Below, piece after piece: positions 38,727 to 47,198 of a stretch of DNA of 64,000 nt. The notes below the pieces were generated by a model that had not been told where the DNA came from, searched no databases, and saw only the letters and a list, made by a program, of their open reading frames with translations. This stretch comes from Massilia sp. CFBP 13721 (GTDB lineage Bacteria; Pseudomonadota; Gammaproteobacteria; Burkholderiales; Burkholderiaceae_D): NCBI RefSeq assembly GCF_014842025.1, contig NZ_JACYUY010000003.1, positions 150,051 to 214,050 on the forward strand, written 5' to 3'. Within the stretch, counting starts at the first letter, position 1, and the number at the start of each line of letters is the position of its first letter. A program made the position numbers and the translations under genes.

Positions 38727-39569
38727 TCAGGCTTCGGCGCGCGGGATGGTGCCCAGGCGCTCGGTGAACGAATGGATCAGGGTAACCAGGTCTTTCGCCG
38801 CGATGGCCGCGTACTTCAGGGTCTGCTCGTGCGACAGCGCGAATGGCGACAGGCCTTCGGCCAGGTTGGTGATGGCCGAGATGCCGACCACTTTCAGGCC
38901 GCAGTGGCGCGCCGAGATCACCTCCGGCACCACCGACATGCCGACCACGTCGGCGCCGAGCGTGCGGAACGCGCGGATTTCGGCGGCGGTTTCGAAGTTC
39001 GGGCCCGGCGCGGCCAGGTAGACGCCTTCGGCGATGGTGATGTCTTTCGCTGCCGCGGTTTCCTTGACCAGGTTGCGCAGGTCGGCGTCGTAGGCATTGG
39101 CCATGCTGAAGAAGCGCGGGCCGAAGCGGTCGTCGTTCGGGCCGGCCATCGGGCTGCCAGGCAGCAGGTTGATGTGGTCGGTCAGGACGACGACGCTGCC
39201 GGCATCGACTTCGGTGCGCAGCGAGCCGGCGGCGTTCGTCACCAGCAGCATTTCGCAACCGAGCAGCTTGAAGGTGCGCACGGCCGAGGTCATGACGTTC
39301 GCGCCATAGCCTTCATAGAAGTGGCCGCGGCCCTTCATGCAGACGACCGGCACGCCGGCCAGGGTGCCCAGCACCAGTTCGCCCGCGTGGCCGTGCACGG
39401 TGCTGATCGGGAAGCCCGGCAGTTCGCTATAGCTGATCGAGACTGCGTCCAGCATCTGTTCGGCGAGCACGCCGAGGCCGGAACCGAGGATCATCGCCAC
39501 GCGCGGCTCAAACCCTGGTTTGCGGGCGCGAATGATCTCGGCGGCTTCGAATGGGGTATTGCTGGACAT
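38727..39569 (-). CDS. punA: purine nucleoside phosphorylase (trimeric type)
   Basis: The 280-residue product has the trimeric PNP motifs ILGSGLG, HGHAGELVLG, GRGHFYEGY, VTNAAGS and GPNFETAAEIR. It cleaves inosine, guanosine and their deoxy forms to base and pentose 1-phosphate, feeding DeoB. The start at 39569 follows AAGGA; the longer reading upstream lacks family residues. It is the first gene of the punA-deoB-deoC-ALDH16 run and is divergent from psuK. Confidence 0.94.
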   Translation of the reverse strand: MSSNTPFEAAEIIRARKPGFEPRVAMILGSGLGVLAEQMLDAVSISYSELPGFPISTVHGHAGELVLGTLAGVPVVCMKGRGHFYEGYGANVMTSAVRTFKLLGCEMLLVTNAAGSLRTEVDAGSVVVLTDHINLLPGSPMAGPNDDRFGPRFFSMANAYDADLRNLVKETAAAKDITIAEGVYLAAPGPNFETAAEIRAFRTLGADVVGMSVVPEVISARHCGLKVVGISAITNLAEGLSPFALSHEQTLKYAAIAAKDLVTLIHSFTERLGTIPRAEA

Positions 39570-39677
39570 GAGGTTTCCTTGTCGTGATTCTTGAAATGAG
39601 GGAGGCTTTGTACTACGGCTTGCGGAGAAGTGGCCCGGCGCCGCAGAAGGGGCGCAGTAGTGCCAGAAATTGGTATA

Positions 39678-39707
39678 ACTATGCATTATCGTGGATATGT
39701 ATGGCAA
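39678..39707 (-). promoter_or_regulatory. possible punA operon promoter
   Basis: On the minus strand TTGCCA (39707-39702) and CATAGT (39683-39678) are 18 bases apart. A short palindrome ATGGcaaataCCAT (39701-39714) overlaps the -35. The implied leader is about 100 bases. This is a weak match and is offered only as a candidate. Confidence 0.3.
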
Positions 39708-39787
39708 ATACCATTTCTCTTGCTCATTTATATCGCGATCGACTAAATCGTCGGGTATTCAGTCCGGGTCTCGTCGACATGTAGCGG

Positions 39788-39830
39788 TTGACTCGCGCCA
39801 AACATTTGTCTAGCATTGACAAACATTTGT
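39788..39830 (+). promoter_or_regulatory. psuK promoter with tandem operator copies
   Basis: TTGACT (39788-39793) and TAGCAT (39811-39816) are 17 bases apart. Two copies of CAAACATTTGT, each centred on the near-palindrome ACAAA-CA-TTTGT, lie at 39799-39809 (within the spacer) and 39820-39830 (at the expected transcription start), 21 bases apart, so on the same helix face. Binding there would block RNA polymerase. Confidence 0.65.
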
Positions 39831-39850
39831 TGAATAGCGCACCTCTCACC

Positions 39851-40948
39851 GTGACCGAACTCTCGAAAAAAGAACAGCTGTACGCCTTGATCCGCGCGAA
39901 CCCGTTCATCGCGCAGCAAGAGATCGCCGCCGAGCTCAAGCTGTCGCGTTCGGCGGTGGCCGGCTACATCGCCAGCCTGGTGCGCGAGCGGCGCCTGCTC
40001 GGGCGCGCCTACGTGCTGCCCGACGACCGGCCGATCGTCTGCGTCGGCGCGGCCAATCTCGACCGCAAGCTGCGCGCTTTGGGTCCCTTGGCAATGGGTA
40101 CCTCGAACCCGGCCAGTGCCATCGAATCGTTTGGCGGGGTGGCGCGCAACATCGCCGAGAACCTGGCGCGCCTGGGCGCGGCGGTCAGCCTGATCACGGC
40201 GGTCGGCAACGACACGGCCGGACGCGCCCTGCTCGCCCACGCCCAGGAAACCGGCATCGACACGCGCGGCGCCCTGCGCCTCGATGATGCCGGCAGCGGT
40301 ACCTATACCGCCGTGCTCGATGCCGGCGGCCAGATGGCGGTCGCCCTGGCCGACATGGCGCTGTACGACCGCATCACCCCGGCCTTCCTCGCCCTGCGCC
40401 AGCAGCAGCGCGCCACCGCCTCGCTGATCGTGGCCGACCTGAACCTGACGCACGATGCCATCGAAACGCTGCAGCAGGATGCGGCGCGCGATGGCGTCGA
40501 CCTGGTCATCGTCGCGGTGTCGGAGCCGAAGATGAACCGGCTGCCGGCCTCCCTGCTCGGCGTGCGCCTCCTGATCCTGAACGAAGGCGAACTGGCCGCG
40601 CGTTTGAAACGCGTTCTCCATGGCGACGCCGACCTGGCTGGCGCCTGCGCCGAACTGCGGGCGCAGGGCGTAGCCGACGTCGTCGTCACCCTCGGCGCGC
40701 GTGGCGTGCTGTTCACCACCGCCGCCGGCGTCGACCATCTGGCGGCGCCGCCGGCCGAGGTGGTCGACGTCACCGGCGCCGGCGACGCCTTTGCCGCCGC
40801 CGTTTGCCTGTCGCTGCAGGACGGCGCCAGCGACCTGGCCCTGGCCTGCCGCCGCGGCCTGCAACTGGCGAAACTGACCATCGGCTGCCGCGAGACGGTC
40901 TGCCCGCAACTGACGCCCGAAACCTTCGGCGCCCTTACCCAAGTTTGA
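39851..40948 (+). CDS. psuK: pseudouridine kinase, PfkB family with N-terminal HTH
   Basis: The 365-residue product from GTG at 39851 has an N-terminal winged-helix domain (about 1-58; QEIAAELKLSRSAVAGYIASLV) fused to a PfkB sugar kinase (about 62-360) with FGGVARNIAENLARLG and the catalytic DVTGAGDAFAAA. It phosphorylates pseudouridine for PsuG, which follows by 11 bases. Reading from the TTG at 39788 is rejected because it lies in the -35 box. The HTH may let the protein act on its own promoter, where two operator-like copies are seen. Confidence 0.87.
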   Translation: MTELSKKEQLYALIRANPFIAQQEIAAELKLSRSAVAGYIASLVRERRLLGRAYVLPDDRPIVCVGAANLDRKLRALGPLAMGTSNPASAIESFGGVARNIAENLARLGAAVSLITAVGNDTAGRALLAHAQETGIDTRGALRLDDAGSGTYTAVLDAGGQMAVALADMALYDRITPAFLALRQQQRATASLIVADLNLTHDAIETLQQDAARDGVDLVIVAVSEPKMNRLPASLLGVRLLILNEGELAARLKRVLHGDADLAGACAELRAQGVADVVVTLGARGVLFTTAAGVDHLAAPPAEVVDVTGAGDAFAAAVCLSLQDGASDLALACRRGLQLAKLTIGCRETVCPQLTPETFGALTQV

Positions 40949-40959
40949 TTGGATCTACC

Positions 40960-41868
40960 ATGCACGCATTCCTCCTGTTTTCCCCGGAAGTCGCCGCCGC
41001 CCGCAGCGCCGGCCGTCCCATCGTCGCGCTGGAGTCGACCATCATCTCGCACGGCATGCCCTACCCGCAGAACGTGCAGACCGCACGCAAGGTTGAACAA
41101 ATCATCCGCGACGCCGGCGCCGTGCCGGCCACCATCGCCATCATGGATGGCAAGATCTGCATCGGCTTATCAAGCGAACAGCTCGAAACCCTCGGCACCG
41201 CATCCGACGCGATCAAAGTCAGCCGGCGCGACCTGGCCTATGTGCTGTCGCAGCGCCTGCTTGGCGCGACCACCGTCGCCGCGACCATGATCTGCGCGCA
41301 GCTGGCCGGCATCGACGTCTTCGTCACCGGCGGCATCGGTGGCGTGCACCGCGGCGCCGAGACCAGTTTTGATATTTCGGCCGACCTGCAGGAGCTGGCC
41401 CAGACCAGCGTCGCCGTGGTCTGCGCCGGCGTCAAATCGATTCTCGACATCGGGCTGACGCTCGAATACCTGGAAACGCATGGCGTGCCAGTGGTCAGCG
41501 TCGGCCAGCCCGGCTTCCCCGCCTTCTTCACGCGCGAATCCGGCTTCAATGCGGACTTCCAGCTCGACAGCGCCGAACAGCAGGCGAACTTCATCCGCAC
41601 CAAGTGGCAACTCGGTTTGAACGGCGGCGTCGTGGTCAGCAATCCGGTGCCGCAGCAGTTCGCGATGCCCAAAGATGAAATCGACCGCATCACCGAACAG
41701 GCCTTGCAGGAAGCCGATCAACAGGGCGTGACGGGCAAGAAGGTCACGCCCTTCCTGCTGGCGCGCATCAAGGAGCTGACCGAAGGACGCAGCCTGGTGA
41801 CCAACATCGCGCTGGTCGAACACAACGCCCTGGTTGGCGCGCGCCTGGCCGTGGCGCTGAATGCATAA
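40960..41868 (+). CDS. psuG: pseudouridine-5'-phosphate glycosidase
   Basis: The 302-residue product has the PsuG motifs ALESTIISHGMPYPQN near the N terminus, GGIGGVHRGAETSFDISADL (metal-binding region) and VVVSNPVP with late NIALVEHNALVGARLA. It splits pseudouridine 5'-phosphate into uracil and ribose 5-phosphate. Uracil could go directly to the PreTA pathway in this window. It is co-transcribed with psuK. Confidence 0.95.
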   Translation: MHAFLLFSPEVAAARSAGRPIVALESTIISHGMPYPQNVQTARKVEQIIRDAGAVPATIAIMDGKICIGLSSEQLETLGTASDAIKVSRRDLAYVLSQRLLGATTVAATMICAQLAGIDVFVTGGIGGVHRGAETSFDISADLQELAQTSVAVVCAGVKSILDIGLTLEYLETHGVPVVSVGQPGFPAFFTRESGFNADFQLDSAEQQANFIRTKWQLGLNGGVVVSNPVPQQFAMPKDEIDRITEQALQEADQQGVTGKKVTPFLLARIKELTEGRSLVTNIALVEHNALVGARLAVALNA

Positions 41869-41880
41869 TTTTTATAAACC

Positions 41881-42795
41881 ATGTCGATCGACCTGAAACA
41901 GCTGAAATACTTCCTCGCCGTGGCCGAGGAAAAAAGCTTCAGCCGCGCCGCCGAGCGCCTGCACATTTCGCAGCCACCGCTCTCGCAGCAGATCATGAAG
42001 CTCGAGTCCGAACTCGGCGTGCGCCTGTTCGCGCGCACCACGCGCAGCTTCGAGCTGACCGTGGCCGGCAAGGCGCTGATGGCGGAAGCGTCCGACCTGC
42101 TGGGGCGGATGCGCATGACGATCGACACCATCCGCCAGATCGACCGCGGCGAAGTCGGCCGCCTGCGCGTGGGCATCGTCGGCTCGGCGATGTGGGGGCC
42201 GATCCCGAGTTTATTGGAACGCTTCCAGAGCGAATTCCCGAAGGTGACCTGGACCATCCACGAACTCGGGCCGGACGAACAGTTCGAGGCGCTGCGCACC
42301 AAGCAGATCGACGTCGGCTTCTGGCGCGAGCCGCGCCTGGAAGAAGAAGCCCTCAAAAGCGCGCACCTGCACCAGGAGCTGTGCTTTCGCGAGAACGTCT
42401 GCGTGGCCGTGCACCAGGGCCACGCGCTGGCGGGACGGGAGGCGATCGACCTGGTCGACATCGCCAACGAACCGATGCTGACCCTGCACCTGAGCCAGTC
42501 GGCCGAACCGCGCTACCTGATCCAGTGCTGCATCAACGCCGGCTTCCAGCCGACCATCTTCCAGGAAGCGGCCGAACCGCAGACGCTGCTGGCGATGGTC
42601 GGCGCCGGCTTGGGCGTGGCGCTGATGCCGGAGACGACCAGCCGCATCGGCTGGCCGGGGGTGGTGTTCGTGCCGATCCGGGCGGATGCGCCGTCGGCGA
42701 ATTTGTATATTACGTACACCAGCCAGGACGATGCGCCGGTGGTGCGGGCGTTTTTGAAGATAGTAAAACCTGATGGAGACGGCGGCGCACCGTAG
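41881..42795 (+). CDS. LysR family transcriptional regulator
   Basis: The 304-residue product has a LysR winged helix-turn-helix (1-60; FSRAAERLHISQPPLSQQIMKLE) of the CbbR/BenM-like branch and an effector-binding domain (about 90-295). It starts 12 bases after psuG on the same strand and so may be read with psuKG. A REP pair follows it. Its targets are not evident; the psu genes or the pcp operon downstream are candidates. Confidence 0.9.
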   Translation: MSIDLKQLKYFLAVAEEKSFSRAAERLHISQPPLSQQIMKLESELGVRLFARTTRSFELTVAGKALMAEASDLLGRMRMTIDTIRQIDRGEVGRLRVGIVGSAMWGPIPSLLERFQSEFPKVTWTIHELGPDEQFEALRTKQIDVGFWREPRLEEEALKSAHLHQELCFRENVCVAVHQGHALAGREAIDLVDIANEPMLTLHLSQSAEPRYLIQCCINAGFQPTIFQEAAEPQTLLAMVGAGLGVALMPETTSRIGWPGVVFVPIRADAPSANLYITYTSQDDAPVVRAFLKIVKPDGDGGAP

Positions 42796-42798
42796 CAC

Positions 42799-42935
42799 GT
42801 AGGGTGGGCTCCGCCCACGCGGATCACCGGTTGATATGCGGCGCCACCAAGCGTAATCCGTGACGCGTGCGAACCGTTCGTTTCAAATGCCGCTACATAT
42901 CACACGCCGTACCGCGTGGACGGAGTCCACCCTAC
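42799..42935. repeat. paired inverted GTAGGGTGG repeat (REP pair)
   Basis: Left unit GTAGGGTGGGC to GCCCACGCGG; right unit CCGCGTGGAC to GTCCACCCTAC. The unit cores differ in size. It fills the gap between the LysR gene and the convergent pcp gene and ends 1 base before the pcp stop codon triplet. Confidence 0.85.
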
Positions 42936-42936
42936 A

Positions 42937-43581
42937 TTAGTGGGTAGCTCCCGCTACGTCGACTACGGCATCACCACCCCGCACCGCCACCTCCATCGCC
43001 ACTTTCAATCCAGTGATGATGTCGGTTAACGCCATCGACGGCGCGCCTTGGATGGATGCCGCCTGCTCCGGCAAATACGGCACGTGAATGAAGCCGCCAG
43101 TGACCTCCTTGTCCTGCAGGTGATGCATCAAGCCATAGAACACGTGGTTGCACACGAAGGTGCCCGCGGTCTGCGACACCGAGGCGCGCAGGTCGCGTTC
43201 GCGCATTGCAACGACGATCGCCTTCACCGGCAGCGTCGCGAAATACGCGGCCGGCCCATCCGGCGCAATCGGTGCGTCGACCGGCTGCTGGCCGTCGTTG
43301 TCGACGATCGGCGCGTCGTCGACATTGATCGCCACCCGCTCGACCGTTAGGTCGGCGCGCCCGCCGGCCTGGCCGACGCAGAGCACGATGTCGGGCCGGA
43401 TCTCGTCGACGGCGCCGCACAAGACCCGGTTGGCCTGGCCGAAGACGCAGGGAAGTTGCAGGATTTCGACCATGTAGTCCTCGTCGATCCAGCCCTTGAA
43501 CGAACGCACCGCCTCCCAGGCCGGATTGACCGTGGCGCCGTTGAAAGGTTCGAAACCGGTGAGCAGCACAATTTTTTTCAT
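42937..43581 (-). CDS. pcp: pyroglutamyl-peptidase I
   Basis: The 214-residue product is a C15 cysteine peptidase with the complete triad Glu81 (VERVA), Cys144 (GTFVCNH) and His166 (GFIHVPYLP). It removes N-terminal 5-oxoproline from peptides in the cytoplasm. It follows the DUF979 gene by 6 bases; the operon with DUF969/DUF979 suggests joint use of 5-oxoproline. Confidence 0.95.
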   Translation of the reverse strand: MKKIVLLTGFEPFNGATVNPAWEAVRSFKGWIDEDYMVEILQLPCVFGQANRVLCGAVDEIRPDIVLCVGQAGGRADLTVERVAINVDDAPIVDNDGQQPVDAPIAPDGPAAYFATLPVKAIVVAMRERDLRASVSQTAGTFVCNHVFYGLMHHLQDKEVTGGFIHVPYLPEQAASIQGAPSMALTDIITGLKVAMEVAVRGGDAVVDVAGATH

Positions 43582-43587
43582 GGCCTG

Positions 43588-44544
43588 TTATCGATTCATC
43601 AAGAGGTAGAGGAGGACGATGTTTGCCGCCAATAAGGGCAGCGCCGTCGGGATTTGCGCCTTGATCACAGCATTTTTGTCAGGCAACTCCAACAAGGCCG
43701 CGGGGACGATATTAAAATTCGCCGCCATTGGCGTCATTAATGTGCCGCAATACGCGCTGAACATTCCGATGGCAGCCATTACAGCAGGATTGGCATTGTA
43801 TTGTCCAACCAGCACGGGTATGCCGATGCCGCCGGCAATCACGGGGAAAGCGGCAAAGCCATTGCCCATGATGATGGTGAACAGCGCCATGCCGATGCAA
43901 TACAAGGCCACCGCCGCGAAGCGCGAATCGACGGCGAACCAGGCGGTGGTGACTTGCGCCACCGCCTTGCCGACACCGGCTTCAGCGAACAGCAGGCCGA
44001 GCACGGCCAGCATGTGCGGCAGCGTCACCGCCCAGCTCATGGCGTCGACCAGGCGGCGCCCTTCGCGCACCCCCTGCAGCGGACTGGCGCGGGTCAGCCA
44101 GCAGGCCGCGCCCAGCGCCAGCAAGGCGCCCAGGCCGAGGCTGGCCAGGGTCAGGTGCGCCTTGTCGAACAGGGCCAGCTCGCCGATATGCAAGTCCTTC
44201 AGCAGCGTTGCGCCGAGCACCGTCACCAGCGGGATCACCAGCGCCGGCAGGAACAGGCGGTTGCCCAGGCGCGCGGCACTGGCGCGACGCGCACCCTCTT
44301 CCAGCGTACCGTGCCGGCCCGGTTTCACAAGGCCGCAGCCGGCCAGCAGCGCCATCGCGATCATGACCGCGCCGGCCAGCGCCGCCGGCATGAAGTCGCC
44401 GACCAGGTACACGGCCGCATACAGCCCCCAGAACAGCGCGGACGTGACGCGGCGCGGGTGATCGCGGTCGAGGGCGGTGAGCAGCGCGACAAAGGCCAGC
44501 AGCAGGCCGACCAGCAGATACAGCAGCGACAGGGAAAAAATCAT
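43588..44544 (-). CDS. DUF979 family membrane protein, putative 5-oxoproline transporter subunit
   Basis: The 318-residue product has about nine hydrophobic segments and matches the DUF979 pattern, including a C-terminal AAIGMFSAYCGTLMTPMAANFN segment. The DUF969/DUF979 pair next to pcp is known as a putative 5-oxoproline uptake system. Its start overlaps the DUF969 stop by 4 bases (ATGA), consistent with a two-part transporter. Confidence 0.88.
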   Translation of the reverse strand: MIFSLSLLYLLVGLLLAFVALLTALDRDHPRRVTSALFWGLYAAVYLVGDFMPAALAGAVMIAMALLAGCGLVKPGRHGTLEEGARRASAARLGNRLFLPALVIPLVTVLGATLLKDLHIGELALFDKAHLTLASLGLGALLALGAACWLTRASPLQGVREGRRLVDAMSWAVTLPHMLAVLGLLFAEAGVGKAVAQVTTAWFAVDSRFAAVALYCIGMALFTIIMGNGFAAFPVIAGGIGIPVLVGQYNANPAVMAAIGMFSAYCGTLMTPMAANFNIVPAALLELPDKNAVIKAQIPTALPLLAANIVLLYLLMNR

Positions 44545-45233
44545 TTGGCCGCTCCTTCGCGGCGGATGGCGGCGTCCAACCGCCGCAAATTCCAGCTATG
44601 GATGACGAAGGCGCACACCGCGGTCGGAATACCCCACAAGGCCATGTGCAGCGGATCGACCTCGATGCCTTCCGCGCGCAGGATCGTCTGCATCAGCACG
44701 ATCGCGCCAAAGGCGACAAAAATGTCCTCGCCAAAGAACAGGCCGACGTTGTCGGTGGCCGCCGCCATGGCGCGGATGCGGTAGCGCAGCGCATCGGAGA
44801 GATTGCCATTGCGCGCCTCGGCCGCGCCTTCGGCCAGCGGCGCCACCAGCGGACGCACCATCGACGGTTGTCCGCCCAGGCTGGTCAGCCCGGCCGCGGC
44901 CGATACTTCGCGCAGGAACAGATAGACGATCAAGAGGCGTCCGCTTGTGGCCGAACGGATCTTCGCGATGCTCGCCATTGCGTGCTCCTTCAGCCCGAAG
45001 CGCTCCAGCAGCCCGATCGCCGCCAGCGGCAGCAGCAGCACCAGCGGCAGGTTGCGCGTTTTCAGGAAGGCCGTGCCGAGCGACTCGAGCACGTGCATGA
45101 GCGGCATCGCGGCGGCGGCCCCGGTGACACCGCAGGCGGCCACCACCACCAGCACGGGATTGGCGCGCAGCAGGAAGCCGGCGGCGATGACGGCCACGCC
45201 CAGCAGTGGCCACAGGTTGACGGCAGCTTGCAT
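44541..45233 (-). CDS. DUF969 family membrane protein, putative 5-oxoproline transporter subunit
   Basis: The 230-residue product has about five hydrophobic segments and the DUF969 signature, with ARNGNLSDALRYRIRAMAAATDN in its centre and a late FGEDIFVAFGA. It is the first gene of the DUF969-DUF979-pcp operon. The function as a transporter partner is family knowledge, not visible in the sequence itself. Confidence 0.88.
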   Translation of the reverse strand: MQAAVNLWPLLGVAVIAAGFLLRANPVLVVVAACGVTGAAAAMPLMHVLESLGTAFLKTRNLPLVLLLPLAAIGLLERFGLKEHAMASIAKIRSATSGRLLIVYLFLREVSAAAGLTSLGGQPSMVRPLVAPLAEGAAEARNGNLSDALRYRIRAMAAATDNVGLFFGEDIFVAFGAIVLMQTILRAEGIEVDPLHMALWGIPTAVCAFVIHSWNLRRLDAAIRREGAAK

Positions 45234-45471
45234 GCATTCTCCGGCTCAGGTAATTAGCCGCACGAGTGTAACCGACCCAGGTTTGCATGGACGAAACATC
45301 CTGGGATGACGCGTTCAGAAAAGATGGGCACTGTGTGGTTTCACCGCCGCAGCCCACCCGCATCGCGTTGCGCACCCGCGCACGCTTGATTAGGCTCATA
45401 CGTGACGCACGTCCCGCCATTAATCTCGGGGCACGAACGGCGGGGAATCCCGCCATCCACAAGGAGACACC

Positions 45472-46662
45472 ATGGGCCTGCCCGACGTTTTGCACGCCAC
45501 TCTTCGAGCCTGTGTGCAGGCTTTCCGCCGCTGTGCCAGGCGCTTCGGTCCCATCTTCCTGTGCGGGACGCTCGCCGCCTGCGGCGGTGGGGTGGCAATC
45601 GGCTTCGGCTATTCGGACTACGATGACGACTATTACGACAGGCCGGATCGCCCCTTGCCTCCCATGGGCGAACCCGGCATCTTCCTGGTCGCCGGCGGCC
45701 TGTGTCCCACCTGCGGCGGCTCGCTCGACGGCTCCGGCTCGAACGCGCGCTTCGACGCTCCCGAGGGCATCGTCACCGCCCCCGACGGCAACCTCTACGT
45801 GGCCGAGAAGACCAGCGCCACGATCCGCCGCGTTTCGCCGCAGGGCGTCGCGACGACTTTTGCCGGCAGCGTCGGCGCCATCGGCAGCCAGGATGGCGCC
45901 GGCAGCGGCGCGCGCTTCAGTTCACCGACCCGGATCGAAGCCGATGCCGACGGCAACCTGTACGTGACCGATACCGGCAATTCGACCATCCGCCGCATCA
46001 GCGCGGCGGGCGCCGTCACCACGCTGGCCGGCGCCGCCGGCGAATGCGGCAGTCTTGACGGCGACGCGCGTACGGCGCGCTTTTGCTCGCCGCAAGGCAT
46101 CGCCATCGACCGCCAGGGCATCCTGTACGTGGCCGACACGCTGAACCATACGATCCGGCGCATCGACCGCGCCAATGTGGTCACCACGATTGCCGGGGCG
46201 GCGGGCGCCTGCGGCAGCAGCGATGGGCGCGGCGGCGCGGCGCGCTTTTGCGAGCCGCAGGACATCGAGGTCGATTCCGCCGGCTATGTGTACGTCGCCG
46301 ACACCGCCAATTCGACCATCCGCGAAATCTCTCCTGCGGGCGAGGTACGCACGATCGCCGGCGCCGCCGGGCAATGCGGCAGCGCCGACGGCGTGGAAAA
46401 CAATGCGCGCCTGTGCCGCGCCGCCGGCCTCGCGCTCGACGGCGCCGGCAGCCTGTTCGTGGCCGATACCGGCAACGGCACGATCCGCCGGATCACCATC
46501 TCCAACGCGGTCAGCACCGTGATCGGGGTGGCGGGCAACCAGAACAATGTGCTGGGGCCGCTGCCAGGCGGCCTGAACGCGCCGCGCGGCATCGCCGTCT
46601 TCGGCGCCGGCGCGCTGGCGGTGACGGCGCAGGACCTGGTGTTGAAGACGGTGCCGCGCTGA
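45472..46662 (+). CDS. NHL-repeat beta-propeller lipoprotein
   Basis: The 396-residue product has a long basic N terminus and a lipobox at Cys37 (GTLAAC), then an acidic linker, then five or six NHL repeats (about 65-395) of the form RF..P.GI..D..GNLYVADT.N.TIRRI....VTT.AG. A cysteine recurs at the turn between blades (AAGECGS, AAGACGS, AAGQCGS), each copy followed by DG. NHL propellers bind proteins or sugars or act as lyases; no catalytic residues are clear. AAGGAG precedes the ATG. Confidence 0.85.
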   Translation: MGLPDVLHATLRACVQAFRRCARRFGPIFLCGTLAACGGGVAIGFGYSDYDDDYYDRPDRPLPPMGEPGIFLVAGGLCPTCGGSLDGSGSNARFDAPEGIVTAPDGNLYVAEKTSATIRRVSPQGVATTFAGSVGAIGSQDGAGSGARFSSPTRIEADADGNLYVTDTGNSTIRRISAAGAVTTLAGAAGECGSLDGDARTARFCSPQGIAIDRQGILYVADTLNHTIRRIDRANVVTTIAGAAGACGSSDGRGGAARFCEPQDIEVDSAGYVYVADTANSTIREISPAGEVRTIAGAAGQCGSADGVENNARLCRAAGLALDGAGSLFVADTGNGTIRRITISNAVSTVIGVAGNQNNVLGPLPGGLNAPRGIAVFGAGALAVTAQDLVLKTVPR

Positions 46663-46675
46663 GCGAGCGGTGTGT

Positions 46676-46978
46676 CTATTCCGGATGGACCGGCGTGGCA
46701 GCGATATCGCCCACGACGGTCTTCCATGGACGCACGTGAAAGGCGCGCACCAGGCCGTGGGTCACATACGGATCGATGGCGGCGAAAAGCTGGGGCGTCT
46801 CTGGCGAATCGCAGTTGAACACCAGCAGGGCGGTGTCGGCCGGCTCGTCGAGCGCACCGGCCAGCACCAGTTCTCCGCGTTCCTGCGCTTCCCAGGCCAG
46901 CTTCAGGTGGGCATTGCGAAATTCGGCGCGGCGCTCCAGGTAATCGGGCGCGAGGTCATAGGTCAGCAGGAAATGCAC
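46676..46978 (-). CDS. YciI family protein
   Basis: The 100-residue product has the YciI-like ferredoxin fold pattern, with RRAEFRNAHLKLAWE (His25 region) and DPYVTHGLVRAFHVRPW. The start is GTG at 46978. Biochemical role is not established for most of this family. It is convergent with the NHL gene, 13 bases apart. Confidence 0.8.
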   Translation of the reverse strand: MHFLLTYDLAPDYLERRAEFRNAHLKLAWEAQERGELVLAGALDEPADTALLVFNCDSPETPQLFAAIDPYVTHGLVRAFHVRPWKTVVGDIAATPVHPE

Positions 46979-47067
46979 GGGGATTCCTTCATGATTGGAT
47001 TGGCACGGGACCTGCCCATGTTACCCGATGCCGCGAGGCCTCCCCGCAACAATCGTGGCCCGTGGAT

Positions 47068-47085
47068 GTAGGGTGGACGGCTGAC
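47068..47085. repeat. fragment of GTAGGGTGG repeat
   Basis: Only the left end GTAGGGTGGACGGCTGACTC is present, with no matching CCACGCG or CCACCCTAC. It lies upstream of the alpha/beta hydrolase gene and looks like a decayed unit. Confidence 0.5.
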
Positions 47086-47198
47086 TCCTGCGACCTTGTG
47101 TAGCGAAAAGCACACTTCCCCGACGACTAACATTCATGCTGCAATGCATGGCGACATGGCGCACAGAACCTTTGCTACCGACGAGGTAGACTGAATCC

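Noticed and set aside
39788..39850. TTG at 39788 as the start of psuK
   Set aside because: This TTG is the first half of the TTGACT -35 box. The added residues have no match to the winged-helix domain, and GTG at 39851 lies just after the promoter.
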